DNA from: a bacterium
GTDB taxonomy: Bacteria > Desulfobacterota > Desulfocorpusculales > Desulfocorpusculum
NCBI GenBank assembly: GCA_037481695.1
Contig: JBBFLE010000001.1
Coordinates: 378,989 to 442,988, forward strand
DNA: 64,000 nt
Reading direction: 5' to 3'
Shown here: positions 1 to 9,550 of the stretch, one piece after another
How positions within the stretch are numbered: position 1 is the stretch's first letter
Layout: each line of letters starts with the position of its first letter
Notes under the pieces: model-generated
Told to the model about the DNA's origin: nothing
Seen by the model: the letters and a program-made list of their open reading frames with translations, nothing else
Database searches by the model: none
Made by a program: the position numbers and the translations under genes

Positions 1-1158
1 TTTGTGGAGATTGTTGGAGACCTTACCCGCAGGAGGCTTTTGGAAAAAGAACTGAGGGAAACCAAAGAGTTCCTGGAAAACGTGATGGCCAGCTCTGTGG
101 ACGGTATAGTCACCACGGACCTCAAGGGACACATCACCTTCCTAAACCGTGGAATGGAAGAGATGCTGGGCTTTAGTAAGGCGGAGCTTCTTGGAACCCA
201 TATCTCAAGACTTTATGTCAAGGGTATCCAGGAGGCCAGACAAATAATGGAGATCCTCAGATCCCAACAAAGGGTAGAGAACTACGAGATGCAGATCCTG
301 CGCAAGGACCAAGAGGTGCTTTCCATCATCAACTCAGCTTCTCTTCTCAGAGATGGCGAGGGCAATGTGATAGGCACGGTGGGGGTTTTCAAGGACTTGA
401 CCCAGCAGAAGAAATTGGAGGCCAAGCTCAAGGAGACCCAGGCCCATCTGGTGGAGGCTTCCAAATTGAGGGCCTTGGGAGAGCTGGTGGCAGGAGTGGC
501 CCACGAGCTCAACAATCCTCTGATGGCTTCCCAGACCATTCTCCACGTCATGGAGACGGAACTTCACCAGGATTGCCCCAACAAGAACAGACTGGAGGTC
601 ATCAGGCGTTGCAATGACAGGATAGCCAGGATAGTGGATCACTTGCGGGAATTCTCAAGGCAGGCCAGACCAGAGCTGAGGCCCACAGACATAAATCTTC
701 CCATTGAAAACGCCCTACTCATAACAGGCCAGCAGCTCTTGGATCATCAGATTCACCTGGAAAGAAGGCTGGCCCAAGGACTTCCCCCTGTAATGGCTGA
801 TCCCAATCAGATGGAACAGGTGCTCTTGAACCTGATCTCCAATGCCAGAGATGCACTGGACGAGAAGCAGGATGCCAAAAATCTGTTGATCGAGACAGGC
901 CTGGAAAAACGTGGCGAAAGCTCCTGGGTGGCGGTGACGGTCAAAGACACAGGGCCAGGGATCCCCCCTGAACTCCTGGAAAAGGTCATGGAGCCCTTCT
1001 TCACAACCAAACCTGTGGGACGGGGCACAGGGCTGGGGCTTTCTCTTTGCTTCAAGATTGTGGAGGATCATGGTGGAATGTTGGAAATCAAAAGCCAGGT
1101 GGGAATGGGTACCGAGGTCAAGGTTCTCCTTCCGGCCCTGGGTGATGATGCTTCTTAG
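1..1158 (+). CDS. PAS-domain sensor histidine kinase, C-terminal part (5' end outside window)
   Basis: The frame is open from base 1, so the start lies upstream. The visible part has a PAS domain (about residues 20-135 counted from the GTG at base 4), a short coiled linker, a HisKA dimerisation domain with the phospho-accepting His in GVAHELNNP (about residue 167) and a HATPase_c domain with the N box (NLISNARDAL), G1 (DTGPGIP) and G2 (GRGTGLGLSL). No membrane segment is in the visible part, so it is probably soluble or anchored by the missing N-terminus. The next gene is a receiver-only response regulator that could be its partner, though 157 bp separate them. The signal is not known. Family assignment is secure. 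Confidence 0.95.
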   Translation, partial: FVEIVGDLTRRRLLEKELRETKEFLENVMASSVDGIVTTDLKGHITFLNRGMEEMLGFSKAELLGTHISRLYVKGIQEARQIMEILRSQQRVENYEMQILRKDQEVLSIINSASLLRDGEGNVIGTVGVFKDLTQQKKLEAKLKETQAHLVEASKLRALGELVAGVAHELNNPLMASQTILHVMETELHQDCPNKNRLEVIRRCNDRIARIVDHLREFSRQARPELRPTDINLPIENALLITGQQLLDHQIHLERRLAQGLPPVMADPNQMEQVLLNLISNARDALDEKQDAKNLLIETGLEKRGESSWVAVTVKDTGPGIPPELLEKVMEPFFTTKPVGRGTGLGLSLCFKIVEDHGGMLEIKSQVGMGTEVKVLLPALGDDAS

Positions 1159-1315
1159 CCCGAAACGGGCATTGATATCTTGGGGCCATCCGAGAAAATA
1201 GCTGGCTCAACTGCTTTGTGTTCAATGAAGCATAGGTTTTCCAGGGGAACTTCCCCGGTGTGGGGATGAAAATGGATAATTGTTGAGGAATGATTCAGGC
1301 TTGGGAGGAGCCCTC

Positions 1316-1681
1316 ATGAGCAAGAAAATACTCATTGTGGATGACGACGAGCTGATCTTGATAGCCTTAAGTGAGCTCCTTCGTCCCCAAGGCTATGAGG
1401 TCCATACCATTGGAAAACCCCTGGAGGCCTTGGAAAGGCTTGAGAAGGAAAGTTTCGACCTGTTGTTGCTGGATGTTATCATGCCTGAGATGGATGGGTT
1501 CGAGCTTTGCCGCAGGATAAGGGAAAAAGAGATTCAGAAAGACACACCCATAATTTTCCTGACAGCCAAAAGCAAAGATGAAGACAGGGAAAAGGCTCTG
1601 GAGGTAGGAGCCAATCTTTTCTTGTCCAAGCCCATATCCCCGGACCGGCTTCTGGCCCTCATATCCCAGGCTTTGGGCTGA
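1316..1681 (+). CDS. single-domain response regulator (receiver only)
   Basis: This 121-residue protein is a bare CheY-like receiver: acidic pocket D9-D11, phospho-acceptor D53 in LLLLDVIMPEMDG, T83 and K105 (KP). It has no DNA-binding output domain, so it probably works by protein contact or in a phosphorelay. I chose the ATG at 1316 because GGAGGAG at 1304-1310 sits five bases upstream and MSKKILIVDDD is the usual N-terminus; an upstream in-frame start at 1280 would add 12 non-conserved residues. It follows a histidine kinase. Its last 23 bases overlap the convergent gene on the other strand. Confidence 0.9.
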   Translation: MSKKILIVDDDELILIALSELLRPQGYEVHTIGKPLEALERLEKESFDLLLLDVIMPEMDGFELCRRIREKEIQKDTPIIFLTAKSKDEDREKALEVGANLFLSKPISPDRLLALISQALG

Positions 1682-2753
1682 GTTGTCCTGCCTGGCTGCC
1701 AGCCAGCCCCAAGGAGCTCCAGAGCTCCTCCAGCCGCCCACCTGCAGCAAGCCACCTGCCCATTCTTTCTGCCCTGGTTTCACTTTGAGCAGAGAGCCTG
1801 GGCGCGGCCCCCTCCAGCTTCTCCAGTGTGGCAAAGGTGTCCTGGAAGGAAAGAACCAGGGGAATATCCATCCTCTTTGCTGCCTCAAGCACAACAGAGG
1901 GAGGCCTTCGGCCAGAAGTAAGAATTATTCCCACAGGCCGGGCAGTCCCTTCTATGTCGGGATCCTGTGGCCCCAGGAGCAGGATTCGATTGTAAAACCG
2001 TTTGAATAAGGCCATTTCCCCGCTCAGTAGATGGCCTGCTCCCATGCTCCAGCCTGTCACCAACTCCCCTGCCTTGTGCTGGCCCAGGAGCATTTCACCT
2101 CGGGTGGCCTTCACCACCTCGGCCAGGGTCCTAGCCGAGATCAAAGGATCATCCGGCACAAAAAAAAGTATCGGCATCTCCCGTCCTGAGAGCCTTGCCC
2201 GAATCCCTTGGGAGATCTCCTGCATCTGTTGCGAGGGTATGCGGTTGACCACCACGGCCTTGACCCTTGAACCCAAAAGCGACAGGACAGAAAGCAGGCT
2301 GTACACAGTGCGCGGTAAGTCCAAGAAGCGGGTTACCAGAACTAACTCGGCATTGAGCGCCTGCACCAATGATAGATCTGATATGGGTGAGGCTGGATCA
2401 TCCAGAAAGATCTCCCTACTGCCCAGTATCAGCATGAGGTCTGTCTCTAAAGAGCTGCTCTCCAGTATATGAGCAAGCCTTTGGGCAACCTCTTCTGTGG
2501 GGAGTCTTCCAGAGCCGTTTTTTCCTTGGAAAAAAGGACATGTACTCTCCAGGGGTTCTTTACAGCACAGGACTTCACGAAAAAGCTCGCAGTCCTCATC
2601 CTGATGCCTTTGCTGCTCCGAATCCGGCCTGGGGAAAAGAGGTTTCAAAAAGCCCACCCTCAAGCCCCTTTGTAACAAGGCCCTGGCAAAGGCCCAAGCC
2701 ACAAGGCTTCGACCTGCATGGTCCCCTGTGGAGCCCATGAACAGAAGCCTCAT
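1659..2753 (-). CDS. DRTGG-domain P-loop protein, BioD/Pta N-terminal-like
   Basis: The 364-residue protein begins MRLLFMGSTGDHAGRS and continues like the N-terminal P-loop region of long phosphotransacetylases and of dethiobiotin/cobyrinate synthase-type ATPases. A middle region (VGIILTSGRRPPSVVLEAAKRMDIPLVLS) looks like a DRTGG domain. The P-loop Lys is replaced by Arg (R15 in GDHAGRS), so ATP binding may be altered or lost. The catalytic phosphate acetyltransferase domain is absent. It is divergent from acetyl-CoA synthetase, and such stand-alone proteins are often thought to regulate acetate/acetyl-CoA metabolism; that role is inference. The ATG at 2753 is preceded by a purine-rich GGAAGGGGG; the frame stays open 93 codons further upstream without recognisable coding sequence. 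It could instead be an uncharacterised ATPase. Confidence 0.75.
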   Translation of the reverse strand: MRLLFMGSTGDHAGRSLVAWAFARALLQRGLRVGFLKPLFPRPDSEQQRHQDEDCELFREVLCCKEPLESTCPFFQGKNGSGRLPTEEVAQRLAHILESSSLETDLMLILGSREIFLDDPASPISDLSLVQALNAELVLVTRFLDLPRTVYSLLSVLSLLGSRVKAVVVNRIPSQQMQEISQGIRARLSGREMPILFFVPDDPLISARTLAEVVKATRGEMLLGQHKAGELVTGWSMGAGHLLSGEMALFKRFYNRILLLGPQDPDIEGTARPVGIILTSGRRPPSVVLEAAKRMDIPLVLSFQDTFATLEKLEGAAPRLSAQSETRAERMGRWLAAGGRLEELWSSLGLAGSQAGQLSPKPGI

Positions 2754-3304
2754 CTTTCCCCCTTCCAGGGATGATCTTCCAGGTCCGTGGCCATTATAAG
2801 TCAACCCATGGGAAGATCCAAACAGAAGGGGTCTGGTTGCCACTGTTCTGGCACTCGCTTCAGGAAAAATTCCCAGCAGAAGCCCTCCAGGACTTGACAC
2901 CATGTAAAGAAAACTGGCACTAGCCTCGCTTTTTGTGCAGGGCAAGGGCGCATAGTTCTTTGCTCTGTTCTTGAAGATGTTTTCTTGGGGCCCCAAGGGA
3001 TTCACTGCTGACTCATGGCAAGATGATTGCAAGGGGATTTAGAAGCTGGATGCTCTGTGGCCATGTTCTTCCCAACCCTTCCCATCGGATCACACACCAG
3101 TTAGCCCCACTTGGCAGATGACGGCATTGGATAGTAACCCCTTAGGTGGCCACAGAGCGTCCTTTTCACCTCCTGCGCGCTGGCCCCTGGCTATTTCCAT
3201 TAGCCTGTGATAACAATGCAATGAATTGGGAGTTTCTCTCCTCAGTGGAAGCCCAGCAGGGAGTCTAGAGCAACTGATTGATCTGAGCACAGGAGGTAAG
3301 GCCC
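2754..3304. other. intergenic region between divergent genes
   Basis: This 551-bp stretch lies between the minus-strand DRTGG gene and plus-strand acs. It should hold both promoters, but I see no hexamer pair good enough to call and no RNA gene. The only clear element is AGGAGG at 3291-3296, the ribosome binding site of acs. Confidence 0.5.
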
Positions 3305-5281
3305 ATGGCAGAGGAATCCAGGTCCGCCGTTGAATCCCTGTACTTGGAGCAAAGGGTGTTTCCTCCCCCCTCTGAGTTTGCCAGTAAGGCCAGAGTAAAG
3401 AGCCTGGAAGAATATCGATCCATGTACAAAAGATCCATGGAAGATCCTGAAGGGTTCTGGGCTCAGATGGCCCAAGAACACCTGGAGTGGTTTCGCAAAT
3501 GGGATCGAGTTGAGCAGTACAGTTTCAAGGATCAGGTATTTGTAAACTATTTCCAGGGAGGCAGGCTCAATGCCTCATTCAACTGCTTGGACCGTCATCT
3601 TAAAACCTGGCGCAAAAACAAAGCAGCCATAATCTGGCAGGGAGAGCCTTTGGAAGAGTCCAGGACCCTAACCTACCAACAACTTCACCACCAGGTGTGC
3701 CGCTTTGCCAATGCGCTAAAAAAACTGGGAGTCAAAAAAGGTGACAGGGTTTCCATATATCTGCCCATGATTCCTGAGCTTCCCATTGCCATGTTGGCCT
3801 GTGCCCGCATAGGAGCCGTCCACAGCGTTGTGTTCGGAGGTTTCAGCGCTGAATCCCTCAGGGACAGAATCCTGGATGCAGGTGCCCAGACCCTGATCAC
3901 CAGTAATTACGGCTTCAGGGCAGGCCGGCTTCTGGAGAGCAAGCGCATAGCAGATCAGGCCCTGGAGCAGTGCCCTGGAATCAAACATTGCGTGGTTGTG
4001 CGCAGGCTGGATAGGCAGACCCCCATGAGGGAAGGAAGGGATTTCTGGTGGGATGAGCTGTGTTGCCACAGCTCCGAGCGTGCCCATCCAGAGCCCATGG
4101 AGGCCGAGGACCCCCTCTTTATCCTCTATACCAGCGGCAGCACCGGCAAGCCCAAAGGTGTGCTTCACACCACAGCAGGATATCTTCTCTATGCAGCTCT
4201 TACTTTCCAGTACGTCTTCGATTACAGGGATGAGGATCTTTTTTGGTGTACCGCAGACATAGGTTGGATCACGGGGCACAGCTATATCGTGTATGGGCCC
4301 CTGGCCTGCGGGGCCACCAGCCTCATGTTTGAGGGTGTGCCCAACTACCCCGAGCCAGATCGCTTTTGGGAGATAGTGGAAAAATATAAGGTGAACATCC
4401 TTTACACCGCCCCCACTGCCATTAGGGCCATGATGAGAGACGGGGAAAAATGGCCTGAGCGCAGGGATCTTAGTTCTCTTAGGCTCCTGGGGACCGTGGG
4501 AGAACCCATAAACCCCGAGGCATGGCTTTGGTATTACAAGGTCATAGGCAAAGAGCGCTGTCCCATAGTGGACACCTGGTGGCAAACAGAAACCGGAGGA
4601 ATTCTCATAACGCCCCTTCCCGGGGCTGTGCCCCAGAAACCAGGTTCTGCCACCCTTCCCTTCTTTGGGGTAGACCCGGTGGTCATAAGGCAGGACGGAA
4701 GCGAGGCGCAAGCAAATGAGGGCGGATACCTCATGATAAGAAGGCCCTGGCCCGGAATCATGAGGGGAGTTTTTGGAGATCCAGATCGCTTCCGCCAGAC
4801 CTATTTTGTGCAGTATCCTGGCATGTATTTTACTGGGGACGGGGCCAGGCGGGATGAAGATGGGTATTTTTGGCTCATGGGCCGGGTGGACGATGTTTTG
4901 AATGTTTCAGGGCACAGGCTGGGCACCGCTGAAATAGAAAGCGCCCTTGTGGCCCACCCCTTGGTGGCAGAAGCCGCGGTGGTAGGTTTTCCCCACGACA
5001 TCAAGGGCCAAGGCATTTATGCTTTTGTCACATTGAAACACGGAGTGGAGCCCACCGAGGAGCTCAAAAAAGAATTGGTTCAACATGTTAGAAAGGAGAT
5101 CGGACCTATCGCTACCCCGGACAAGCTCCATTTTGCCGAAGCCCTTCCCAAGACAAGGAGCGGGAAAATAATGCGCAGGATTCTGAGGAAGATAGCCGAG
5201 GGGGCCATCGGGGAGTTGGGAGACACCAGCACCCTGGCAGACCCCACAGTGGTGGAAACACTGGTCAAGGCGAGGCTGTGA
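3305..5281 (+). CDS. acs: acetyl-CoA synthetase (AMP-forming)
   Basis: It activates acetate with ATP and CoA to acetyl-CoA, AMP and PPi in the cytoplasm. The 658-residue length is normal. Visible motifs are the P-loop-like [15 protein letters not shown] (about residues 275-290), the adenylate-binding WWQTETGG, the hinge region ([30 protein letters not shown]) and the C-terminal Lys motif [14 protein letters not shown], whose Lys is the usual site of reversible acetylation. The ATG at 3305 has AGGAGG eight bases upstream. It stands alone as a transcription unit beside a divergent DRTGG protein, which fits acetate assimilation or acetate oxidation. Very secure. Confidence 0.97.
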   Translation: MAEESRSAVESLYLEQRVFPPPSEFASKARVKSLEEYRSMYKRSMEDPEGFWAQMAQEHLEWFRKWDRVEQYSFKDQVFVNYFQGGRLNASFNCLDRHLKTWRKNKAAIIWQGEPLEESRTLTYQQLHHQVCRFANALKKLGVKKGDRVSIYLPMIPELPIAMLACARIGAVHSVVFGGFSAESLRDRILDAGAQTLITSNYGFRAGRLLESKRIADQALEQCPGIKHCVVVRRLDRQTPMREGRDFWWDELCCHSSERAHPEPMEAEDPLFILYTSGSTGKPKGVLHTTAGYLLYAALTFQYVFDYRDEDLFWCTADIGWITGHSYIVYGPLACGATSLMFEGVPNYPEPDRFWEIVEKYKVNILYTAPTAIRAMMRDGEKWPERRDLSSLRLLGTVGEPINPEAWLWYYKVIGKERCPIVDTWWQTETGGILITPLPGAVPQKPGSATLPFFGVDPVVIRQDGSEAQANEGGYLMIRRPWPGIMRGVFGDPDRFRQTYFVQYPGMYFTGDGARRDEDGYFWLMGRVDDVLNVSGHRLGTAEIESALVAHPLVAEAAVVGFPHDIKGQGIYAFVTLKHGVEPTEELKKELVQHVRKEIGPIATPDKLHFAEALPKTRSGKIMRRILRKIAEGAIGELGDTSTLADPTVVETLVKARL

Positions 5282-5542
5282 GCTTGACAGTAAAGAAGCG
5301 GGTTTGAGCTCTTGTTCTGGGCGCCGTGGTGGAGGGGTGTAATGTATTAACAGCTTTGGGTTGAATGGTTTTTGGGGGGGTCCAGGGCCATGCTGCAGGG
5401 GTTTGAGAATGTGAGGTGAGCCTGGCGCGAATCACCATGATCCAGGCCATGGGCAGCACTTGGAGCCTTGGCATCAGAGAACATTTGCAGAGCCTGCGGC
5501 CAGCATATGGGAGTTGCTTGCCGTTGGGGAGCTTCTTTCAGC

Positions 5543-5570
5543 TTGACATACCTGAGAATTTCTTTATAGT
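5543..5570 (+). promoter_or_regulatory. sigma-70-type promoter for the yceD-rpmF-fab operon
   Basis: TTGACA (5543-5548) and TATAGT (5565-5570) are separated by 16 bp and lie about 55 bp before the yceD start. They sit in the 343-bp gap after acs (5282-5624), which holds nothing else I can recognise. This is a read of consensus match only. Confidence 0.65.
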
Positions 5571-5624
5571 TAAATCTTTAGCGTTTTGCAAACATAGAGG
5601 TCTGCCTCTGGCGCAAGTCAAAAA

Positions 5625-6170
5625 ATGGAAAGCTTGGTATTTTCGGTCAAGCAAATCAAGGCCGAGGGCATTTCTGGACACAGGTCCTTGGCTCCCTCTT
5701 GGTTTTCGCTTCCTCCTGGAGCCGACGACCCGGTGAGACCCATCACATTGGACAGACCAGTGGAGGTGGATTTTGCTGTTGTTCCTTTTGGAAGGGATCT
5801 CAGGGTGGATTTGAGCGTCAACACAGTGGCCTTGCTCAGTTGTTCACGTTGCTTGAGATCATTCCCCTTTCGGGTTGCTGTTGAGGGCAGGTTTACCCTG
5901 TGTAGGCTCTCGTCTGAAGTTGCTGCCAAGGAGGAGTTGGAGCTTAGCCTAGTTGATCTGGATACTGGATACTTCGAAGGCGAAGAGATAGATCTCTCTG
6001 AACTGGTTCACGAGCAAATAGTTTTATCTTTTCCTATGAAACCGTTGTGCCACGAGGAGTGCAGGGGTCTGTGCCCCAAGTGCGGGGCGGACCGAAACCT
6101 GGAGCCCTGCCAATGTAAGGGCTCTAGGATGGACCCTCGATGGGAACCATTGCTCAAGCTCAGGAGATGA
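5625..6170 (+). CDS. yceD: YceD family protein (DUF177)
   Basis: This 181-residue protein belongs to the DUF177/YceD family, which is linked to 23S rRNA accumulation and is almost always next to rpmF, as here. It shows the conserved pattern: a Cys pair in LLSCSRCLRSF, the DLSELVHEQIVLSFPMKPLC segment, then a second Cys pair in GLCPKCGADRN, giving a likely zinc site. The ATG at 5625 lacks a strong Shine-Dalgarno sequence. It leads an operon with L32 and fatty acid synthesis genes. The molecular function in this organism is not established. Confidence 0.9.
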   Translation: MESLVFSVKQIKAEGISGHRSLAPSWFSLPPGADDPVRPITLDRPVEVDFAVVPFGRDLRVDLSVNTVALLSCSRCLRSFPFRVAVEGRFTLCRLSSEVAAKEELELSLVDLDTGYFEGEEIDLSELVHEQIVLSFPMKPLCHEECRGLCPKCGADRNLEPCQCKGSRMDPRWEPLLKLRR

Positions 6171-6207
6171 GCCCTCGTGTGCACCGACACGTGAGAAAGG
6201 AAGACTC

Positions 6208-6384
6208 ATGGCAGTACCTAAGAGAAGACAATCCAGAACACGTCGGGACAAGAGGAGATCCCACGATCATCTTGCTTCACCCGCCGTCTCCACCTGTCCA
6301 CAGTGCAGCGAACCCAGGGCCCCGCACCGCGCCTGTCCCAAGTGCGGTTTTTATAAGGGTAGAGAGGTTCTGCAGGTGAAATGA
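6208..6384 (+). CDS. rpmF: 50S ribosomal protein L32
   Basis: A 58-codon gene encoding MAVPKRRQSRTRRDKRR and a zinc ribbon with two Cys pairs (STCPQCSEP and RACPKCGFYKGREVL). Both the basic N-terminus and the zinc ribbon are typical of the C+ form of bacterial L32. GAAAGGAAG lies about six bases before the ATG. It follows yceD by 37 bp. In related bacteria plsX comes next; here only about 50 bp separate it from fabH. Confidence 0.95.
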   Translation: MAVPKRRQSRTRRDKRRSHDHLASPAVSTCPQCSEPRAPHRACPKCGFYKGREVLQVK

Positions 6385-6435
6385 AAATTAGCCAGGCCCT
6401 TGATTCGGGGCCAATCCCACAAGCAGGGTGATTTC

Positions 6436-7422
6436 GTGAATAAAGTCTGCATAAAAGGAACAGGGTCCTTTGTACCCGAGCGGGTGATCCCCAATTCTTT
6501 TTTCGAGGGCATTGTTGAGACCAGCGATGAGTGGATCAGGACAAGGACGGGGATACAGGAAAGAAGAATGATTAACCCCGGCCAGGCACTTACCGACATG
6601 GCGGCCCCGGCAGCAGAGAGCGCCTTGGAAATGGCTGGTCTGAGGCCCGAAGAAATTGAATTGATAGTCGTGGGCACAGTATCGGCCGACATGATTACTC
6701 CTTCGGCAGCCTGCGTTCTCCAGCACCGGCTGGGAGCTTACAAGGCTGTGGCATTCGATGTGAACGCAGCCTGTCCGGGTTTCATCTACTCGCTGGCGGT
6801 GGCACATCGGTTTATCCAGGACAACACCTTCCGCAATGCCTTGGTGGTGGGCGGCGAGGTGATTTCCAATCGCATAGACTATCAGGACAGAAGCACCTGC
6901 GTGCTTTTTGGAGATGGAGCAGGCGCCGTTGTCTTGGGCCCCTCCAATGGCAACGGTGACGGCGAGATCCTCTCCACTCACCTTTATTCGGATGGGAGCC
7001 TGTGGGAATTACTCCAGTTGCCCGGAGGCGGTTCTCGGAATCCGCCCAGCCACCAGATGCTGGACCAGGGCCTTCACTACTTGCGGATGCAAGGCAATGA
7101 GGTGTTCAAGCATGCGGTTCGCAGCATGGTGGAGGCTGGGCAGGAGGCCATGCAGAAAAATGGAGTGAGCCCCCAGGATCTGGACTGGTTCATTCCCCAC
7201 CAGGCCAATTTGAGGATAATGGAGGTGGTTGCCAAGCGGTTGGAGATACCACCTGAGAAGGTAATCGTAACGGTGCACAAGTACGGAAATACCTCGGCGG
7301 CCTCCATTCCCACAGCCCTGGATGAAGGAGTACGAAGCGGCAAGATACGAAGGGGGGATCTTATCCTGGTGGATTCTTTCGGGGCTGGCTTCACCTGGGG
7401 CTCAGGTCTGTTCAGATTTTGA
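6436..7422 (+). CDS. fabH: beta-ketoacyl-ACP synthase III
   Basis: FabH condenses acetyl-CoA with malonyl-ACP to start type II fatty acid synthesis. All three catalytic residues are visible: Cys in VNAACPGFIYSLA, His in WFIPHQANLRI and Asn in KYGNTSAASIP. The 328-residue length from the GTG at 6436 is normal; AGGGTG lies five bases upstream of this GTG, and a TTG at 6400 would add 12 non-conserved residues. It is followed by fabD, fabG and acpP in the same direction. PlsX, commonly between rpmF and fabH, is absent here. Confidence 0.96.
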   Translation: MNKVCIKGTGSFVPERVIPNSFFEGIVETSDEWIRTRTGIQERRMINPGQALTDMAAPAAESALEMAGLRPEEIELIVVGTVSADMITPSAACVLQHRLGAYKAVAFDVNAACPGFIYSLAVAHRFIQDNTFRNALVVGGEVISNRIDYQDRSTCVLFGDGAGAVVLGPSNGNGDGEILSTHLYSDGSLWELLQLPGGGSRNPPSHQMLDQGLHYLRMQGNEVFKHAVRSMVEAGQEAMQKNGVSPQDLDWFIPHQANLRIMEVVAKRLEIPPEKVIVTVHKYGNTSAASIPTALDEGVRSGKIRRGDLILVDSFGAGFTWGSGLFRF

Positions 7423-7465
7423 GAAGGATATAGAGCAGGGTCTTTTTAAGGGAGGTTCGGGTTAG

Positions 7466-8404
7466 ATGGCCAAGAGTGTGGGACTGCTTTTCCCTGGGCA
7501 AGGTTCCCAATATGTGGGTATGGGTAAACAACTTCTGGAACAGTTCCCTGTGGCCAGAAGAATTTTTCAGGAGGCCAGCGACGTTCTCGGTGAGGACATG
7601 ACCCAACTCTGTTTGGAAGGCCCCGAGGATCGCCTTCGTTTGACCGCCAATGCCCAGCCGGCCATTTTGAGCCTGAGCATAGCAGCTTACAGAGTTGCAG
7701 TGGAAGAATTGGGAATTGCCCCAGCGTGCGCTGCCGGGCATTCCCTGGGCGAATACTCGGCCCTTGTGGCCTCAGGAGCCATGAGTTTTTCCGAGGCGGT
7801 CCTGGCTGTAAGGAAAAGAGGACAATTCATGCAGGAAGCGGTTCCTCAAGGCCAAGGGGCCATGGCTGCAATTTTAGGCATGGATGCCCAGGAAGTGGAC
7901 CGTATATGCGCAGAGGAGGCGGGCCAGGAAATCGTTGTGGCAGCCAACTACAATGGACCGGGCCAGGTAGTGGTATCTGGACATGCTTCGGCCGTAGAAA
8001 GAGTGGGGAAGGCCGCAAAACTAAGAGGCGCCAAGAAGGTCGTGGCCTTGCCAGTAAGCGCTCCTTTCCATTCTCCCCTTCTTGCCCCGGCTGGAGAAAA
8101 GCTTCGGGAAGTGCTCAAAGGCATGAACTTTAGGGATCCAGTCTTCCCTGTAATTTCCAATGTGGATGCAGCGCCTTATCCTTGTGCCAGTGCAATTGTG
8201 GACATCTTGTCCCGACAGGTCAGCCACCCTGTCAGGTGGGAAGAGAGCATGAGACTGATGGCCTCTTGGGCAGTAGAGGTGGCGGTGGAACTGGGACCCA
8301 AGAAGGTGCTGGTGGGACTCCTCAAGAGGATCGCACCTCAGATACTCCCAGTGCAGATGGAGGATGGGGAGGGCCTCCAGGAGCTGGCCAAGGCCCTGGG
8401 ATGA
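7466..8404 (+). CDS. fabD: malonyl-CoA:ACP transacylase
   Basis: It moves malonyl from CoA to acyl carrier protein. The nucleophile elbow GHSLGEYSAL, the N-terminal LLFPGQGSQYVGMG, and the His in VSAPFHSPLL are all present in a 312-residue protein of normal length. The ATG at 7466 follows AGGGAGG. The stop lies four bases before the fabG start, so the two are probably translated together. Confidence 0.96.
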   Translation: MAKSVGLLFPGQGSQYVGMGKQLLEQFPVARRIFQEASDVLGEDMTQLCLEGPEDRLRLTANAQPAILSLSIAAYRVAVEELGIAPACAAGHSLGEYSALVASGAMSFSEAVLAVRKRGQFMQEAVPQGQGAMAAILGMDAQEVDRICAEEAGQEIVVAANYNGPGQVVVSGHASAVERVGKAAKLRGAKKVVALPVSAPFHSPLLAPAGEKLREVLKGMNFRDPVFPVISNVDAAPYPCASAIVDILSRQVSHPVRWEESMRLMASWAVEVAVELGPKKVLVGLLKRIAPQILPVQMEDGEGLQELAKALG

Positions 8405-8408
8405 GAGG

Positions 8409-9173
8409 ATGGAGATGGATTTTGGGCTCATGAGTCTTTCTGAACAGGTGGCCCTGGTTACCGGGGGATCCAGAGGCATCGGGAGGGCCATAAGCCTGCT
8501 GCTGGCCAGTGCCGGTGCACATGTGGTGATCAACTGTCAGAGTTCCCAGGCCGCTGCTCAAGAGGTGGCCGAGCAGATACGCTCAAAGGGGGGCAGTTGT
8601 GATGTCAAGCCCTTTGACGTAGCAGACCCAGAGCAGGTTCAATCGGCCTGTCAGGAGATTCAAAAACAATACGGCAACATAGATGTACTGGTAAACAATG
8701 CCGGGATTACCAGGGACCAGCTCTTCGTACGGATGAAGTCCGAGGAATGGCGTCAGGTGATGCAGGTGAATCTGGAGGGAGCTTTCAATTGCAGCAGGGC
8801 CGTGGCTCGTTCCATGATGAAGAAGAAAAGAGGTTGTATTGTCAACATGGCCTCTGTAGCTGGACTCAGCGGGAATGCCGGTCAGGCAAACTATTCAGCA
8901 TCAAAAGCTGGCCTCATAGGCTTTACCAAGGCCTTGGCCAAGGAGCTGGCCCCTTGGAACATAAGAGTCAATGCGGTGTGTCCGGGGTTCATAGCCACGG
9001 AGATGACCGATAAACTGCCCGAGAAGGTAAAGGAACAGGTCTTGGGCAGCATCCCTCTGGCCAGGTTTGGTACTCCGGAGGATGTAGCCTGGGTCGTGTT
9101 TTTCCTGGCCTCCCCCGTTTCTCATTACATCACAGGAGAAGTCATCAATGTCAGCGGGGGGCTCTACATTTGA
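8409..9173 (+). CDS. fabG: 3-oxoacyl-ACP reductase
   Basis: An NADPH-dependent short-chain dehydrogenase that reduces beta-ketoacyl-ACP. It has the Rossmann motif TGGSRGIGRA, NNAG, the catalytic Ser/Tyr/Lys arrangement (NMASVAG and YSASKAG) and the C-terminal VSGGLYI. About 254 residues. Three ATGs compete (8409, 8415, 8430); MSLSEQVALVTGG from 8430 is the usual FabG N-terminus but has no good ribosome site, so I kept 8409. Operon position between fabD and acpP supports the fatty acid role over other SDR functions. Confidence 0.94.
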   Translation: MEMDFGLMSLSEQVALVTGGSRGIGRAISLLLASAGAHVVINCQSSQAAAQEVAEQIRSKGGSCDVKPFDVADPEQVQSACQEIQKQYGNIDVLVNNAGITRDQLFVRMKSEEWRQVMQVNLEGAFNCSRAVARSMMKKKRGCIVNMASVAGLSGNAGQANYSASKAGLIGFTKALAKELAPWNIRVNAVCPGFIATEMTDKLPEKVKEQVLGSIPLARFGTPEDVAWVVFFLASPVSHYITGEVINVSGGLYI

Positions 9174-9271
9174 GAGCAGGAGGCCTTTGCAAGGGGCCTT
9201 GAAATAGCTTGTGTGAAGGTTGGCGGATGGCCTTTGGCCATCACAGAAATTTCTCAAGGAGGTGATGTGGA

Positions 9272-9514
9272 ATGGCAGATCTGGAGCAGATCACGCGACG
9301 ACTCAAAGAGATCATCGCGGAGCAGCTGGGCGTCAGCGAGGAAGAAATCGTGCCCGAGGCTTCGTTTGTGGATGACCTGGGGGCCGATTCTCTGGATCTG
9401 GTGGAACTGATCATGGCCCTGGAGGAGGAGTTTGATATGGAGATCTCGGACGAGGATGCCGAGAAGATCCAAACCGTCCAGGATGCCATAAACTACATCG
9501 CGGAACGCGCATAG
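9272..9514 (+). CDS. acpP: acyl carrier protein
   Basis: An 80-residue acidic protein with the phosphopantetheine attachment motif [18 protein letters not shown], carrying growing acyl chains. AAGGAGG lies ten bases before the ATG. It closes the fab cluster; fabF, which normally follows acpP, is missing and the next gene is rpiB. Confidence 0.97.
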   Translation: MADLEQITRRLKEIIAEQLGVSEEEIVPEASFVDDLGADSLDLVELIMALEEEFDMEISDEDAEKIQTVQDAINYIAERA

Positions 9515-9519
9515 GAGAT

Positions 9520-9550
9520 GGGGCGGCCGCAGTGGTTTTGGGGCGGCCGC
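9520..9550. repeat. two direct copies of an 11-bp GC-rich element, each with a NotI palindrome
   Basis: GGGGCGGCCGC occurs at 9520-9530 and again at 9540-9550, 20 bp apart, just after the acpP stop. Because GCGGCCGC is its own reverse complement, the two copies can pair as an 8-bp stem around a 12-base loop. No T tract follows, so it is not a standard intrinsic terminator. The rest of the acpP-rpiB gap has no gene. Confidence 0.7.

Noticed and set aside
2754-3032. 93-codon N-terminal extension of the DRTGG protein
   Set aside because: The frame is open but the sequence before MRLLFMGSTGD has no conserved pattern and the ATG at 2753 has a ribosome site.
3716-4711. Long minus-strand open frame across acs
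   Set aside because: It is antisense to strongly conserved acetyl-CoA synthetase and shows no recognisable domain; a shadow frame.
6381-6431. Short frame MKISQALDSGPIPQAG overlapping the rpmF stop, as a plsX remnant
   Set aside because: PlsX begins with a similar MKIxxD but nothing after the first residues matches, so there is no evidence of decay.
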